DNA from: Oscillospiraceae bacterium
GTDB taxonomy: Bacteria; Bacillota_A; Clostridia; Oscillospirales; Oscillospiraceae
Assembly (NCBI GenBank): GCA_017415945.1
Contig: JAFQDR010000188.1
Span: forward strand, 1-36,285
Direction: 5' to 3'
DNA: 36,285 bases
Part shown: positions 14,331-21,750 of the stretch, in pieces
Position numbering within the stretch: the stretch's first letter is position 1
Layout of the letters: each line of letters begins with the position of its first letter
Position numbers and translations under genes: made by a program
The notes under the pieces: model-generated
The model's database searches: none
What the model was told of the DNA's origin: nothing
Seen by the model: the letters and a program-made list of their open reading frames with translations, nothing else

Positions 14331-14467
14331 TTCCAGTCCTCCCAATGCCCACAGTGGGTACATTCCCAGAAGCACATCCCATACTCATATGCGGGTGTCA
14401 TTTCCTCCCCGCATTTGGGGCACTTCCGCATTTCTTCGTCTTCGGGAGTGATAATCAGATCATCCAT
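14327..14467 (-). CDS. Small zinc-ribbon protein
   Basis: A 46-residue protein starting MDDLIITPEDEEMRK, with CPKCGEEM and CTHCGHWEDW. Two CxxC knuckles make a classic zinc ribbon. CAGGAGG is upstream of the ATG at 14467. It overlaps both neighbours by a few bases, typical of compact phage early operons. Probably a nucleic acid or protein adaptor; function unknown. Confidence 0.75.
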   Translation of the reverse strand: MDDLIITPEDEEMRKCPKCGEEMTPAYEYGMCFWECTHCGHWEDWK

Positions 14468-14765
14468 GGTTTGCCTCCTGTTCTTGGATTCTTTCTACCC
14501 AGCGGTCCATTTTCTCGCTGCGGATGACTGCAATGCTTTCGGTGTCGGGATAGATCCGCAGCACCTCCAGACAGTTCAGCACATCGGCAGTTTCCTCCAG
14601 CACCTTTTGAATCGCTTCGGGCTTGGTGACGGGCGTAGGGTTTGTCCCTCGCAGCACCCGCTCCAGCTTTAACGCCGCATGGCAGAGCTCCGAAGCCTCC
14701 TCTGCCAGCTGTCCGACTTTGTCCGCGCATGATAGCTTCGCGCGGACGAATTCGTGCTTGTCCAT
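14460..14765 (-). CDS. MazG-like nucleotide pyrophosphohydrolase
   Basis: A 101-residue protein from ATG 14765. The segment DKVGQLAEEASELCHAALKLERVL (residues 13-36) with the EEASEL core, followed by VLEETADVLNCLEVL (EExAD), is the MazG/phosphoribosyl-ATP pyrophosphatase metal-binding pattern (ExxE and ExxD). These proteins hydrolyse nucleoside triphosphates or ppGpp-like alarmones, and phage versions may tune the host nucleotide pool. Single-domain length fits the small family. Confidence 0.75.
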   Translation of the reverse strand: MDKHEFVRAKLSCADKVGQLAEEASELCHAALKLERVLRGTNPTPVTKPEAIQKVLEETADVLNCLEVLRIYPDTESIAVIRSEKMDRWVERIQEQEANHG

Positions 14766-14971
14766 TATGTACCACCATCCTTTTGCAGTTTTATTAGGCA
14801 TTCAATGCCCACAACCGACAGTGCAAATGTTAACAGTGCAAATGTTATATAAACATCTGCTGTTGTAAGATCCATTGAATTCCATATTAAGCTTTTCAGG
14901 CACACCAGAAGCATTTGATTTCCAAAGACGGCCAGCATCCAAAGCAGCGTTCCAATCAGTCGCTTTATCAT
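14765..14971 (-). CDS. Small two-helix membrane protein
   Basis: A 68-residue protein with two hydrophobic helices: IGTLLWMLAVFGNQMLLVCL (residues 6-25) and VYITFALLTFALSVVGIECL (about 40-59). It overlaps the MazG-like gene by one base. No known family. Confidence 0.6.
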   Translation of the reverse strand: MIKRLIGTLLWMLAVFGNQMLLVCLKSLIWNSMDLTTADVYITFALLTFALSVVGIECLIKLQKDGGT

Positions 14972-14974
14972 GTG

Positions 14975-15427
14975 TCACACTTTCTTTTTCATCGCTGCTT
15001 TGGCAGTAGGGTCATTCTTTGTTCTGTTTGTAAGAGTAGACTCAAAATCACCGTACAGCCGTTCAATCTCCGCTTGGTCAGCCTTATTTTTTTCTTCGAC
15101 TTTTATCCTTGCAATCTCGTTTAGCTCATTTAGCTTTTCGTGAGTAATGAGATTGTTGGTCAATAGATAATGGACGAGTACACTTTTTTCCTGCTTTTCA
15201 ACCCTGTATGCAGCATCTTTCTGTGCTGTTAGGTGAAGTATTTGCTTCATCAATTTGCTTACTTGGGCCGATTGTTGTTGATAGACATTTATCAACGATT
15301 TATCTTTGCCTCTTGCCGCTTTTTCCGCAAGACGGTTTAAGCGGTTGATCTCTTCCATCATGTTTTCGACCATGGTGTCCTGTGTAGTGATAACAGTTCC
15401 GCACTTTCTACATCTAAGCAATCTCAT
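14975..15427 (-). CDS. Coiled-coil protein with N-terminal CxxC
   Basis: A 150-residue protein from ATG 15427 (AAGGACGGTGG upstream). It starts MRLLRCRKCGTVITTQDTMV. Long charged helices follow (ENMMEEINRLNRLAEKAARG, QQQSAQVSKLMKQILHL, KVEEKNKADQAEIERLYGDF), and the end is basic (AAMKKKV). A single CxxC suggests a zinc site shared in a dimer. The stretch is more AT-rich than its neighbours. Function unknown. Confidence 0.6.
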   Translation of the reverse strand: MRLLRCRKCGTVITTQDTMVENMMEEINRLNRLAEKAARGKDKSLINVYQQQSAQVSKLMKQILHLTAQKDAAYRVEKQEKSVLVHYLLTNNLITHEKLNELNEIARIKVEEKNKADQAEIERLYGDFESTLTNRTKNDPTAKAAMKKKV

Positions 15428-15774
15428 GTGCCACCGTCCTTGTTCTCGTAACTGAATCCACAGGCTTTGCAATAGTGCAGGTAATCGTCATACAGAACCA
15501 GAACGGTGTCGTATTCCCGATACTTTTTGCAAAGGTTGATGTCCATTTTCACAGGCTTATCGAGCTTCATAATCGTGCCGCCATAAGCCGATTCTTGCCA
15601 GTCTCGCAAAGAATACAGCTCGGCTTGATGCGGGTTTTCCGTATATCCTGCAAAACAGCGTTTTTCTTCATCCGCTGTTCTCTTATGTCCCCATAGGACA
15701 CAAGGTTTTCCGAATTTCCACTTCCACTCGGTATGCTTGATGCTGATGGCAAGAATATTTCTTTCATCCATCAT
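15424..15774 (-). CDS. Phage protein of unknown function
   Basis: About 116 residues starting MMDERNILAISIKHTEWKWK (ATG at 15774, GGAGGAAGG upstream). It has HKRTADEEKRCFAGYT, YSLRDWQESAYGG, a VKMDINLCKKYREYDTVLV segment and an end CKACGFSYENKDGG with CxxC. It lies among DUF551 and lipoprotein genes in the accessory early block. I do not recognise a named family. Confidence 0.6.
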   Translation of the reverse strand: MMDERNILAISIKHTEWKWKFGKPCVLWGHKRTADEEKRCFAGYTENPHQAELYSLRDWQESAYGGTIMKLDKPVKMDINLCKKYREYDTVLVLYDDYLHYCKACGFSYENKDGGT

Positions 15775-16364
15775 GTACCTTCCTCCTTCGGTTCTTCCGG
15801 CATATACCGCCATTTGGTGACCGCCTGTGCGCTGTACGAGGCATTCAGAGCGGGGAAATAGAACTGATCGTGGATGGTATAGCACTCTCTGACCGTAGGC
15901 ATAGGTGCTGCGGAGGGGATATACCCCAGCACCGACACAAAGTTCTTGGGCAGTTCCTCTGCCGAACGCTTCCATTTGCGGCCGACATTTATGTCGGTCG
16001 CAGCTGTAGCAGCGAGCCCGGTAAATGTGCCTGCAGCACCGTCCATTTTGGCACCGCAGTTATCACAGAACTTCGGCAGGTTTGCGGGATCATCCGTACC
16101 ATCATCGATGCAGTTGTTGCATTCGGAGCAATACCAAACATCATAGACAAGTTCCCCATCCGCATAGCCGTCTCCTTCCCCGAGCCAGTGACCCTGCCTC
16201 TGAAATACCAAATCATTTGCAAGAAGATAATCTGCGTATCTTTCTGCGAAACAGGTTTCACCGGAGTCATAATTGTATTTACAATCATCGGGGCAAACAA
16301 AAGGGAACGGACTGGGACAAGGCTCATGTTTCAGCAGCTCAATCAATTTTTCCTTATCGCTCAT
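15771..16364 (-). CDS. DUF551-containing protein with zinc-ribbon part
   Basis: A 197-residue protein from ATG 16364 (GGAGGGTGA upstream). N-terminal half: CPDDCKYNYDSGETC and WYCSECNNC...FCDNCGAKMDG, the rubredoxin-like knuckles often preceding DUF551. The C-terminal segment, from FVSVLGYIPSAAP to TKWRYMPEEPKEEG, matches the DUF551 ending (a W-x-P-L-P-E-P-P-like motif). DUF551 proteins are common in phage early regions and have no assigned function. Its gene overlaps the next by four bases. Confidence 0.7.
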   Translation of the reverse strand: MSDKEKLIELLKHEPCPSPFPFVCPDDCKYNYDSGETCFAERYADYLLANDLVFQRQGHWLGEGDGYADGELVYDVWYCSECNNCIDDGTDDPANLPKFCDNCGAKMDGAAGTFTGLAATAATDINVGRKWKRSAEELPKNFVSVLGYIPSAAPMPTVRECYTIHDQFYFPALNASYSAQAVTKWRYMPEEPKEEGT

Positions 16365-16366
16365 AC

Positions 16367-16696
16367 TCACCCTCCCAGCTCCGCTTTGATGCGGTCGTAC
16401 TCGGTTTCTCCTACCTCCACCCACTCGGTATCGGTGTTTCCGGTAGTGTAGGTCACTTCCTGCAGCACATACCATCGTTCGGGGTAGTACACCGTGTGGG
16501 TGTTGGGTACAAGTGCAAATTCGCCCTTCAGAACGTTGTACTTGTACTCATAGTCCGTTTCTATCTGACTGTACGCATCTTCGTGCTTCACATCGATGGG
16601 CTTGCGGCTGACTTCCACCACATTTTCCACGGTGCAGCTTGTAAACAGCAGCACCATCACAATGACTGCAAGCCACCACCAAATCAATTTCTTCAT
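16367..16696 (-). CDS. Predicted phage lipoprotein
   Basis: A 109-residue protein: MKKLIWWWLAVIVMVLLFTSC is a signal peptide with lipobox LFTSC (Cys21), then a soluble domain of about 88 residues with YYPERWYVLQEVTYTT and a C-terminal EYDRIKAELGG. It would be lipidated and displayed on the outer face of the cytoplasmic membrane. Prophage lipoproteins of this size can act in superinfection exclusion, but its place in the lytic-direction operon makes that only a suggestion. Confidence 0.65.
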   Translation of the reverse strand: MKKLIWWWLAVIVMVLLFTSCTVENVVEVSRKPIDVKHEDAYSQIETDYEYKYNVLKGEFALVPNTHTVYYPERWYVLQEVTYTTGNTDTEWVEVGETEYDRIKAELGG

Positions 16697-16714
16697 GTAT
16701 GTACCTCCGATTGA

Positions 16715-17080
16715 TTAAACGTAGATTGCCGGCGGTCTGGGCAGCTCACAGTCAGTGGGCCTCCACAGATGCAGGCAATTAGGATGATCGTTTACATAGT
16801 CGCTCTTGGGCGGATGATATTGCACGACAGCTTCATCCTCGCGGAAGAACATATCCTTGATCGCACACATTTCCTCCCATGTGGGACATTCCTTCCGCTT
16901 TTTACTGGTGGGGGAAACACTTACGTGTTCCCACCCACCGCCGTTGGAGGCGATCACCAGAAAACCTCTTCCGTTTACGAACACCTTGAACAGTCCGTTC
17001 CCGCTGTCACCGTTGCTTCCGTACAACGCAAGCTCATCCTTGCACAGTCGGTAATTTCCAAGCTGATTCAGATCTTTCAT
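16715..17080 (-). CDS. DUF7694-like phage protein
   Basis: A 121-residue protein from ATG 17080 (GGAGGAGG upstream). WEHVSVSPTSKKRKECPTWEEMCAIKD, FFREDEAVVQYHPP, SDYVNDHPNCLHLWRP are the conserved parts of a small protein family frequent in Clostridia and Bacilli phages (I believe DUF7694). The function is unknown; no catalytic signature is evident. Confidence 0.7.
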   Translation of the reverse strand: MKDLNQLGNYRLCKDELALYGSNGDSGNGLFKVFVNGRGFLVIASNGGGWEHVSVSPTSKKRKECPTWEEMCAIKDMFFREDEAVVQYHPPKSDYVNDHPNCLHLWRPTDCELPRPPAIYV

Positions 17081-17082
17081 GT

Positions 17083-17712
17083 TCAGACCTCCTCCACATA
17101 GCACCAGCTCTGGGGCGGTCTTTCGATTTTCTTACCGCACTCAACAAGGTTTATGCTCCCATCCTGATTGTGGTCAAACTGCTGATAGAAACACTCAACC
17201 TTCTTTGCAGGGCAGGTTCCATCATCGTTTTTGTACCTGCAGACAGCGGAAAACTCACTCACTTCCTTCGGTTGGTCATATACCTTCAGATCGGAGATGT
17301 GCCAGCCGTATACCCCCACCAAATAGATGCAGTTTTCTCTCACTTCCGCAGAATGCTCGTAAGCGTATAATTCTTTTGCAGTTAAACACGATAGGCTTAC
17401 CATCTCATCGGTGGATATATCTGCCCCCTCAACTGGGCCAGAGCGGAACAAGTCGCTTGCATACTGATATATCCAGTCGCACACAAACTCGCCGACAACT
17501 TTGCCGTTGGCAAGATAATCTCCTATATACTCTCCATCAACACGTTCAGCGAGATATAGAACATCCTTGGGAGATTTCACTTTGGCGCAGTAGATATAGC
17601 ACTTGAACGGAGTCTCCAGCTTCGGTCTGGTTTTTCTGACCTCGATGGTCTTTTCGCCGTTTGCGATCTTCTCGCACCACTTCGGCCGAATGCTGATAAG
17701 TACACTTTTCAT
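17083..17712 (-). CDS. ASCH-like domain protein
   Basis: A 209-residue protein from ATG 17712, with GGAGGTGACGG upstream and the previous stop 3 bases away. It begins MKSVLISIRPKWCEKIANG, then EKTIEVRKTRPKL, CYIYCAKVKSP and VVGEFVCDWI. The ScRPkwveki..G.Kt.EvRk pattern is the ASCH/PUA-like fold that binds modified nucleotides or RNA. The C-terminal third has CRYKNDDGTCPAKKVECF. Possible roles are RNA processing or regulation; no partner is known. Confidence 0.68.
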   Translation of the reverse strand: MKSVLISIRPKWCEKIANGEKTIEVRKTRPKLETPFKCYIYCAKVKSPKDVLYLAERVDGEYIGDYLANGKVVGEFVCDWIYQYASDLFRSGPVEGADISTDEMVSLSCLTAKELYAYEHSAEVRENCIYLVGVYGWHISDLKVYDQPKEVSEFSAVCRYKNDDGTCPAKKVECFYQQFDHNQDGSINLVECGKKIERPPQSWCYVEEV

Positions 17713-17714
17713 GG

Positions 17715-18314
17715 TCACACCGTCACCTCCGGATGTGCGGGAAGGTGCATCCAGTGAGTGAATTCTTCGGGGTAATCCCTTACAGTCTCCCAGTTCCAGG
17801 CATCGGAATGAAAGCGCTTGTGAATTGCCCATACCCCCCCGTGCTTGTCTGCATCTTCTTTTGTAGGCAACCGCTCCGTTACGGGAATCCACTGCCGCTC
17901 AGCGATATCTGCATCCGGGATTGAATCACAAAACGCAGCGGCTGTATCAATATCCCAGCCGAGTTCGCACAGTTTATCGAAGACATCACCGGCGAACTTA
18001 ACTCTTTTGTGTAGTTTAATTTCCATGGTTACACCTCCAGAAGGGGGCATCAACACAGGTGTCCAATGTGTGATTTCCTCATTCTCGGCTTCCCAGAACT
18101 CAGCATCGGCAATAAAGTCCGTGCCGTCCCAAATCGCCGTAAGCACCTTGCGCCCGGAGGTCAGCACATTAACCGCTTCCGAATATGCTGTTCCTGCAGC
18201 ACAGGGAAGCAGCTTCGGTTTTCGCTCCGTCACGGGGATCCAGCGTGGCAGACATTCATTATGCGCCACAATCCCACTCACTACAGGTTCACCGCAGAAT
18301 TTACATTTTGCCAT
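17715..18314 (-). CDS. Tandem DUF551 protein, probably two genes fused
   Basis: A 199-residue protein. Residues 1-95 start MAKCKFCGEPVVSG and carry one DUF551 copy (WIPVTERKPKLLP to THWTPVLMPPSGG). A second copy (WIPVTERLPTKEDADKH to THWMHLPAHP) ends the protein. Between them is an internal ATG at 18026 with its own GGAGGTGTAACC ribosome site. Reading the junction in another frame gives GAG-GTG-TAA just before that ATG, so an indel probably joined two formerly separate genes. The second half may still be made alone. The function of DUF551 is unknown. Confidence 0.65.
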   Translation of the reverse strand: MAKCKFCGEPVVSGIVAHNECLPRWIPVTERKPKLLPCAAGTAYSEAVNVLTSGRKVLTAIWDGTDFIADAEFWEAENEEITHWTPVLMPPSGGVTMEIKLHKRVKFAGDVFDKLCELGWDIDTAAAFCDSIPDADIAERQWIPVTERLPTKEDADKHGGVWAIHKRFHSDAWNWETVRDYPEEFTHWMHLPAHPEVTV

Positions 18315-18316
18315 AG

Positions 18317-18625
18317 TCAATCCCTCTCCTCACAGATGGTAATACCCAGCATCTTGCCCAGACGGTCCATGCCTGCACGGGTCAGGTGGTAGATGATCCC
18401 CTCCCTGCGTGTAGGGTACATTTCTCTGACCGCATAGCCGCTGACTGCCATTCTCTCCCAGATCACATATTCGGGAGAGCCTACCCATGTGGAGTAGTAG
18501 TTGCGGTAGGGACGGTAGTAGAATTTCCCGTGCCGCTGATAAGGTCGCTTATGATCCAGACCGATTGCATGAGCCATGAGCCGCACTTCCGCAGGTTGCT
18601 TGGTAAAGTCGATGTGTCTGCTCAT
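18317..18625 (-). CDS. Small phage protein, possible winged helix end
   Basis: A 102-residue basic protein starting MSRHIDFTKQPAEVRLMAHA, with many Tyr/Arg (RPYQRHGKFYYRPYRNYYST) and a C-terminal GIIYHLTRAGMDRLGKML that could be the recognition helix of a winged-helix fold. It overlaps the following gene's ribosome site region. Unrecognised family. Confidence 0.6.
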   Translation of the reverse strand: MSRHIDFTKQPAEVRLMAHAIGLDHKRPYQRHGKFYYRPYRNYYSTWVGSPEYVIWERMAVSGYAVREMYPTRREGIIYHLTRAGMDRLGKMLGITICEERD

Positions 18626-19002
18626 ACGCCATCCTCCTTTTCAATGCAATCCACAAAGTCATACACCTGTGCCAGGCACTCATCGTACCCCTGCTCCCAC
18701 ATGGTTCTCGGCGTTTCCGTCCCCACAAGAGAGTCCAGCGCCGCCATCAGACGGTCGTAGCTGATGACTCGTTCGGCGGGCTGTGCCTTGGGAGATTCCG
18801 TCTCTTTCCACATCACCCACTCATCCCACATAAAGGAGGGCATAGCAATCAAGCCACAGATCACAGGGAACCAAATTCGCACAAGCAGTCCCAAATCGTA
18901 GTGATGTTCATACCAGAGCTTGGTTTGCCACAGTGTATAAAGCACCCCTGCATATCCGAAAATTAACAGGATAATTTTCAAAGCCTTACTTAATTTCTTC
19001 AC
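18622..19002 (-). CDS. Membrane protein with cytoplasmic tail
   Basis: A 126-residue protein with two hydrophobic helices (about residues 8-24, IILLIFGYAGVLYTLW, and 38-56, GLLVRIWFPVICGLIAMPSF) and a C-terminal soluble part from about residue 60 (ISYDRLMAALDSLVG...CIEKEDGV). It overlaps the next gene by four bases (ATGA). No known family. Confidence 0.6.
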   Translation of the reverse strand: MKKLSKALKIILLIFGYAGVLYTLWQTKLWYEHHYDLGLLVRIWFPVICGLIAMPSFMWDEWVMWKETESPKAQPAERVISYDRLMAALDSLVGTETPRTMWEQGYDECLAQVYDFVDCIEKEDGV

Positions 19003-19006
19003 ATCT

Positions 19007-19201
19007 TCACCTCACAAACATTGTGTTCCACATCTCATCAGCTTCTTGCTGAGAGCGTGCGTTGAATTCAAAATACTGACCGCATTCCATACACTGGTAG
19101 CGGTATCGACGGTCTTCCTCGTATGTAGCCAGCACATCGGTGCTTCGGCACTTGAGGCAGCAGCGGAGCGGGAGAACCGCTGTGTTACGGGGTCTGTTCA
19201 T
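19007..19201 (-). CDS. Lar-like zinc-ribbon protein
   Basis: A 64-residue protein: CCLKCRSTDVLATYEEDRRY, then QCMECGQYFEFNARSQQEA and an end ADEMWNTM. The CxxC...CxxCG...S..EA...WN pattern is that of Lar/restriction alleviation-like small zinc ribbons of phages. Lar in Rac modulates type I restriction-modification; whether this member does so is unknown. GGGAGG precedes the ATG. Confidence 0.6.
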   Translation of the reverse strand: MNRPRNTAVLPLRCCLKCRSTDVLATYEEDRRYRYQCMECGQYFEFNARSQQEADEMWNTMFVR

Positions 19202-19367
19202 AGCTTTCCTCCCATTTTCCGGTCAGATGCAGGCTCCAAATAAAACAGGCCATTGCATCCACAGCGCTCGCCTGGCTGAATCCATACAAAGTGATTTCGG
19301 CTGCTTCCCAAATCTCTGCCACGCCTAAGTAAATCAGCATAAAGCAGATGAGTCTGATCACGGTCAT
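19185..19367 (-). CDS. Small membrane protein
   Basis: A 60-residue protein from ATG 19367 (AAGGGAGAG upstream; ATGA overlap with the previous gene). A hydrophobic N-terminal helix (TVIRLICFMLIYLGVAEIW) is followed by a second, weaker one (SAVDAMACFIWSLHL). Function unknown. Confidence 0.55.
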   Translation of the reverse strand: MTVIRLICFMLIYLGVAEIWEAAEITLYGFSQASAVDAMACFIWSLHLTGKWEESYEQTP

Positions 19368-19537
19368 TTTCTCTCCCTTCTTCTGCGGTACCACCAATAA
19401 GGCAGCGCCCAGAGCGGGACGGTCACATAAATCAGAAACTGAAGCAGCATACGGCCGAGATAGCCAAAGCATCGTCCAAGTTCATATAACGCACCTGCAC
19501 AGCCGGTGTAGGCATCCTCAAACATTTTTCGGATCAT
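19364..19537 (-). CDS. 57-residue membrane protein
   Basis: ATG at 19537 with GGAGGTAAG upstream and a TGA overlapping the next start as ATGA. The protein reads MIRKMFEDAYTGCAGALYEL, with a hydrophobic segment LLQFLIYVTVPLWALPYWW and a very basic end YRRRRERK. Tight spacing and both overlaps support it as a real gene. Unknown function. Confidence 0.65.
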   Translation of the reverse strand: MIRKMFEDAYTGCAGALYELGRCFGYLGRMLLQFLIYVTVPLWALPYWWYRRRRERK

Positions 19538-19836
19538 TTCTTACCTCCATTTCTCACAGGCGGAGCAACCTTACCGCTTTCCAATGCAGCCGCATACTGC
19601 CCATAAGTCATGTGATTGGCACGGGCAGCCCGCTCCATTTCGGAGAGTGAATAATCCTTCAAAGACAAGCTGTATCTGTTCGGCACCTGCGTGGTGTCCT
19701 TTTTGTTTTCGGACTTTTCCTGTGCCTTCAGCCCCCTGTTTTTTAATGCACATTCGGGACAGATGACCTGTCTGAACTTGGTTCTCACAAACTGCTTGCC
19801 GCAGTGTTTGCAGTTCACAATATCGCCTACTGCCAT
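19534..19836 (-). CDS. Zinc-finger phage protein
   Basis: A 100-residue protein: VNCKHCGKQFVRTKFRQVICPEC at residues 8-30 is a compact zinc ribbon. A charged linker and a C-terminal helical part (SLSEMERAARANHMTYGQYAAALESG) follow, the latter like endings found in small phage DNA-binding proteins. It overlaps both neighbours by a few bases. Confidence 0.68.
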   Translation of the reverse strand: MAVGDIVNCKHCGKQFVRTKFRQVICPECALKNRGLKAQEKSENKKDTTQVPNRYSLSLKDYSLSEMERAARANHMTYGQYAAALESGKVAPPVRNGGKK

Positions 19837-20063
19837 TACTCAAACCTCCGTTCATATTCTTCGGGAGTGATGATCTTAATGCAGTCGGGTTCGATATTGA
19901 GCACCTCTGCCAAATATGCAATAGGCAGCGCAAATGCTTTGACCAGTTCGTCGTAAGGGATATCTTTTTCCGATTTCCCGACCAGCACCTCTCCATAGGC
20001 TTCCTGCTCATCTTCCCCTTTGCCACAGGTAAACTTGAAGTAGATGTAGTAATCTTTCTTCAT
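19836..20063 (-). CDS. Small hypothetical phage protein
   Basis: A 75-residue protein from ATG 20063 (GGGAGGAATG upstream) reading MKKDYYIYFKFTCGKGEDEQ, with later VGKSEKDIPYDELVKAF and the end IIITPEEYE-like. Acidic, mixed alpha/beta. No recognised family. Confidence 0.6.
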   Translation of the reverse strand: MKKDYYIYFKFTCGKGEDEQEAYGEVLVGKSEKDIPYDELVKAFALPIAYLAEVLNIEPDCIKIITPEEYERRFE

Positions 20064-20064
20064 G

Positions 20065-20685
20065 TCATTCCTCCCATCTGCCCAGCAGGCCGATGCGGGT
20101 AATCGCTTCTGCTGCAGTATGGCCATCCCACTCAGGAGCACTTTCCAGCTCGGGGACGTCAAACATCGTCCAGTAGGGATCTACATCGTAGTGGTAGGTT
20201 GCTTGTCCCCACGGGGTATTGATACCAACGATAAACATCCCCTCGTACATAGTGCCGTCATGGTGCTTTTTGGACTTCCAGGCGCGTTTTCGGTGCTTAT
20301 GGCACACTACGCTGAACAGCACTGCTCGATGATGATACAGCTCATTGAAGGTGTGGTATCCGTCTGAGACTTCTCCCCTGTTGTTTGCGAATTTGTGCTG
20401 GTATTCCAGCGCATCAATGGCCAGCTGAATGGCTGTGCGGAATTGGGGAGTGTAGCACTCCGACCGACCCAAATACATCTGCAGAAGTCCTGCAGCCTTG
20501 AGGTAATCTGAATCTGGCACATCCTTCAGTTTTTCCATAATTTCATCGACTGTGCCGACCCCCATACCACGGAGCTTCAGCATATCTTCCGCAGACAGCT
20601 GTTTCAGATCCTCCACAGTATCAATATGCGCACGCTTCAGGACGTTGTAGGCCCTTGCGCTCAAGTTCAGTTCTTCGATTCTCAT
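20065..20685 (-). CDS. RNA polymerase alpha-CTD-like domain fused to a WDGHT phage domain
   Basis: A 206-residue protein from ATG 20685 (GGAAAGGAG upstream). Residues 1-58 (MRIEELNLSARAYNVLKRA, DTVEDLKQLSAEDMLKLRG, MGVGTVDEIMEKL) closely follow the helix-hairpin-helix of the bacterial RNA polymerase alpha C-terminal domain. Residues 80-206 are a phage domain with AVLFSVVCHKHRKRAWKSKK, MFIVGINTPWGQATYHYD, APEWDGHTAAEAITRIGLL. The alpha-CTD part could bind DNA or mimic alpha for transcription control; this is inference. Confidence 0.72.
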   Translation of the reverse strand: MRIEELNLSARAYNVLKRAHIDTVEDLKQLSAEDMLKLRGMGVGTVDEIMEKLKDVPDSDYLKAAGLLQMYLGRSECYTPQFRTAIQLAIDALEYQHKFANNRGEVSDGYHTFNELYHHRAVLFSVVCHKHRKRAWKSKKHHDGTMYEGMFIVGINTPWGQATYHYDVDPYWTMFDVPELESAPEWDGHTAAEAITRIGLLGRWEE

Positions 20686-20918
20686 ACGCTCTCCTTTCCG
20701 GCAGGTGCCTGCAGCCACGCTTTCATACCGGATTTGCAGCCGGGACGATGGAGCAGCGCTTCACACAACTGCTCATCCGTCATCTCACGGATGGCATCGG
20801 CGTTGGTCTTGGGATCACCCAGACCGTGGACCGCTCGCAGTTCTTTGCAGCGGCTTCCACGATAGGTCACCGTATCACACCGCACCACAGGGCAGGTTTT
20901 GCATCCGCTTCTACTCAT
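20682..20918 (-). CDS. Small cysteine-containing protein
   Basis: A 78-residue protein: CKTCPVVRC at residues 6-14, SRCKELRAVHG, then a helical TDEQLCEALLHRPGCK. Four to five cysteines suggest a metal site. ATG follows GGAGGAGG; it overlaps its upstream and downstream neighbours by several bases. Unknown function. Confidence 0.62.
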   Translation of the reverse strand: MSRSGCKTCPVVRCDTVTYRGSRCKELRAVHGLGDPKTNADAIREMTDEQLCEALLHRPGCKSGMKAWLQAPAGKESV

Positions 20919-21177
20919 CGTCTTCCTCCTCCATTTCTTCCGCAGTCGCTACAATTTGGTCAGCGTTTGCAAGCACCACATCGTACATTCCGTCCATCAT
21001 CATGTGGTTTGACATGGACATTTTGTCCGCATGACTGACCTCTCCCCAGTAGGCCGTAGCAGCCGCACCATCGGGGAGCATCATCACAATGCCGATTTGC
21101 TTGGGCTTCTGCTCCATGATGTCCCGCAGGATCATTTCCAGCCACTCCGCATAAGGGCTCTTTCTGATATCTTCCAA
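20911..21177 (-). CDS. Small acidic phage protein
   Basis: An 88-residue protein with a TTG start at 21177 (GAGGAACGG upstream); no ATG in frame fits better. PYAEWLEMILRDIMEQKPKQ, then GIVMMLPDGAAATAYWG, and a methionine-rich HMMMDGMYDVV, ending EEMEEEDDE. Small alpha/beta proteins of this type recur in phage early operons. No known function. Confidence 0.6.
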   Translation of the reverse strand: MEDIRKSPYAEWLEMILRDIMEQKPKQIGIVMMLPDGAAATAYWGEVSHADKMSMSNHMMMDGMYDVVLANADQIVATAEEMEEEDDE

Positions 21178-21186
21178 TTCCGTTCC

Positions 21187-21735
21187 TCACTTTCGTTTGA
21201 TCCCATCGATGCCGAACATCAGCGCCGCGATTTTCTCACAGGCTGCATCCACATCCTTGTAGATGGTGCGCTCTACCACACCCTCACGGTCGGCCAGCTC
21301 CGCCACCGTCTGACGGTCGGGGGAAATATACAGCCCATACACCACTCTCCAGCGGCGAATGTCTTCCTCCTCCCCTGTGGTCACGCAGTACGCGTGATAA
21401 ATCTGCATCATGGTTTCCATGTGCTTCACGATGGTTGCGGTGCGGGCCGCAGACTCCTTGATGCTCTCCACAAAAAGGGTGTTGTCCCTGCCGGGCATCA
21501 TCAGATCTTCCAATATTGCCTGGGGGCTTTCGTCGGAGATTGCTTCGTACACCGCATTCTCCGCATGAGCCTTAAACAAGCGGTAATTGCGCAGCAGCAG
21601 CTTGGTATTCCGCAGTCGGCGGTCTGCCATTTCCTTTCGGCTCTGCTGCCGTTCTGTTTCAATGCGTTCCAGAGCAGCCCTTGCCCCCGCTTCCGCGGCA
21701 ATCAAGATGATCTGCTCCTCTGTCAAATGACTCAC
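21187..21735 (-). CDS. Sigma-like/ArpU-type late transcription regulator
   Basis: A 182-residue protein with a GTG start (GGAGG 9 bases upstream). Its C-terminal part, YGLYISPDRQTVAELADREGVVERTIYKDVDAACEKIAALMFG (about residues 133-175), is a sigma region 4-like helix-turn-helix (AELADREGVVERTIYKDV). The N-terminal helices (RNTKLLLRNYRLFKAHAEN) fit the ArpU/phage late regulator class, which turns on late genes. In this genome it would act before the packaging and head genes. Confidence 0.72.
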   Translation of the reverse strand: MSHLTEEQIILIAAEAGARAALERIETERQQSRKEMADRRLRNTKLLLRNYRLFKAHAENAVYEAISDESPQAILEDLMMPGRDNTLFVESIKESAARTATIVKHMETMMQIYHAYCVTTGEEEDIRRWRVVYGLYISPDRQTVAELADREGVVERTIYKDVDAACEKIAALMFGIDGIKRK

Positions 21736-21750
21736 TCGTTCGTTCCCTCC

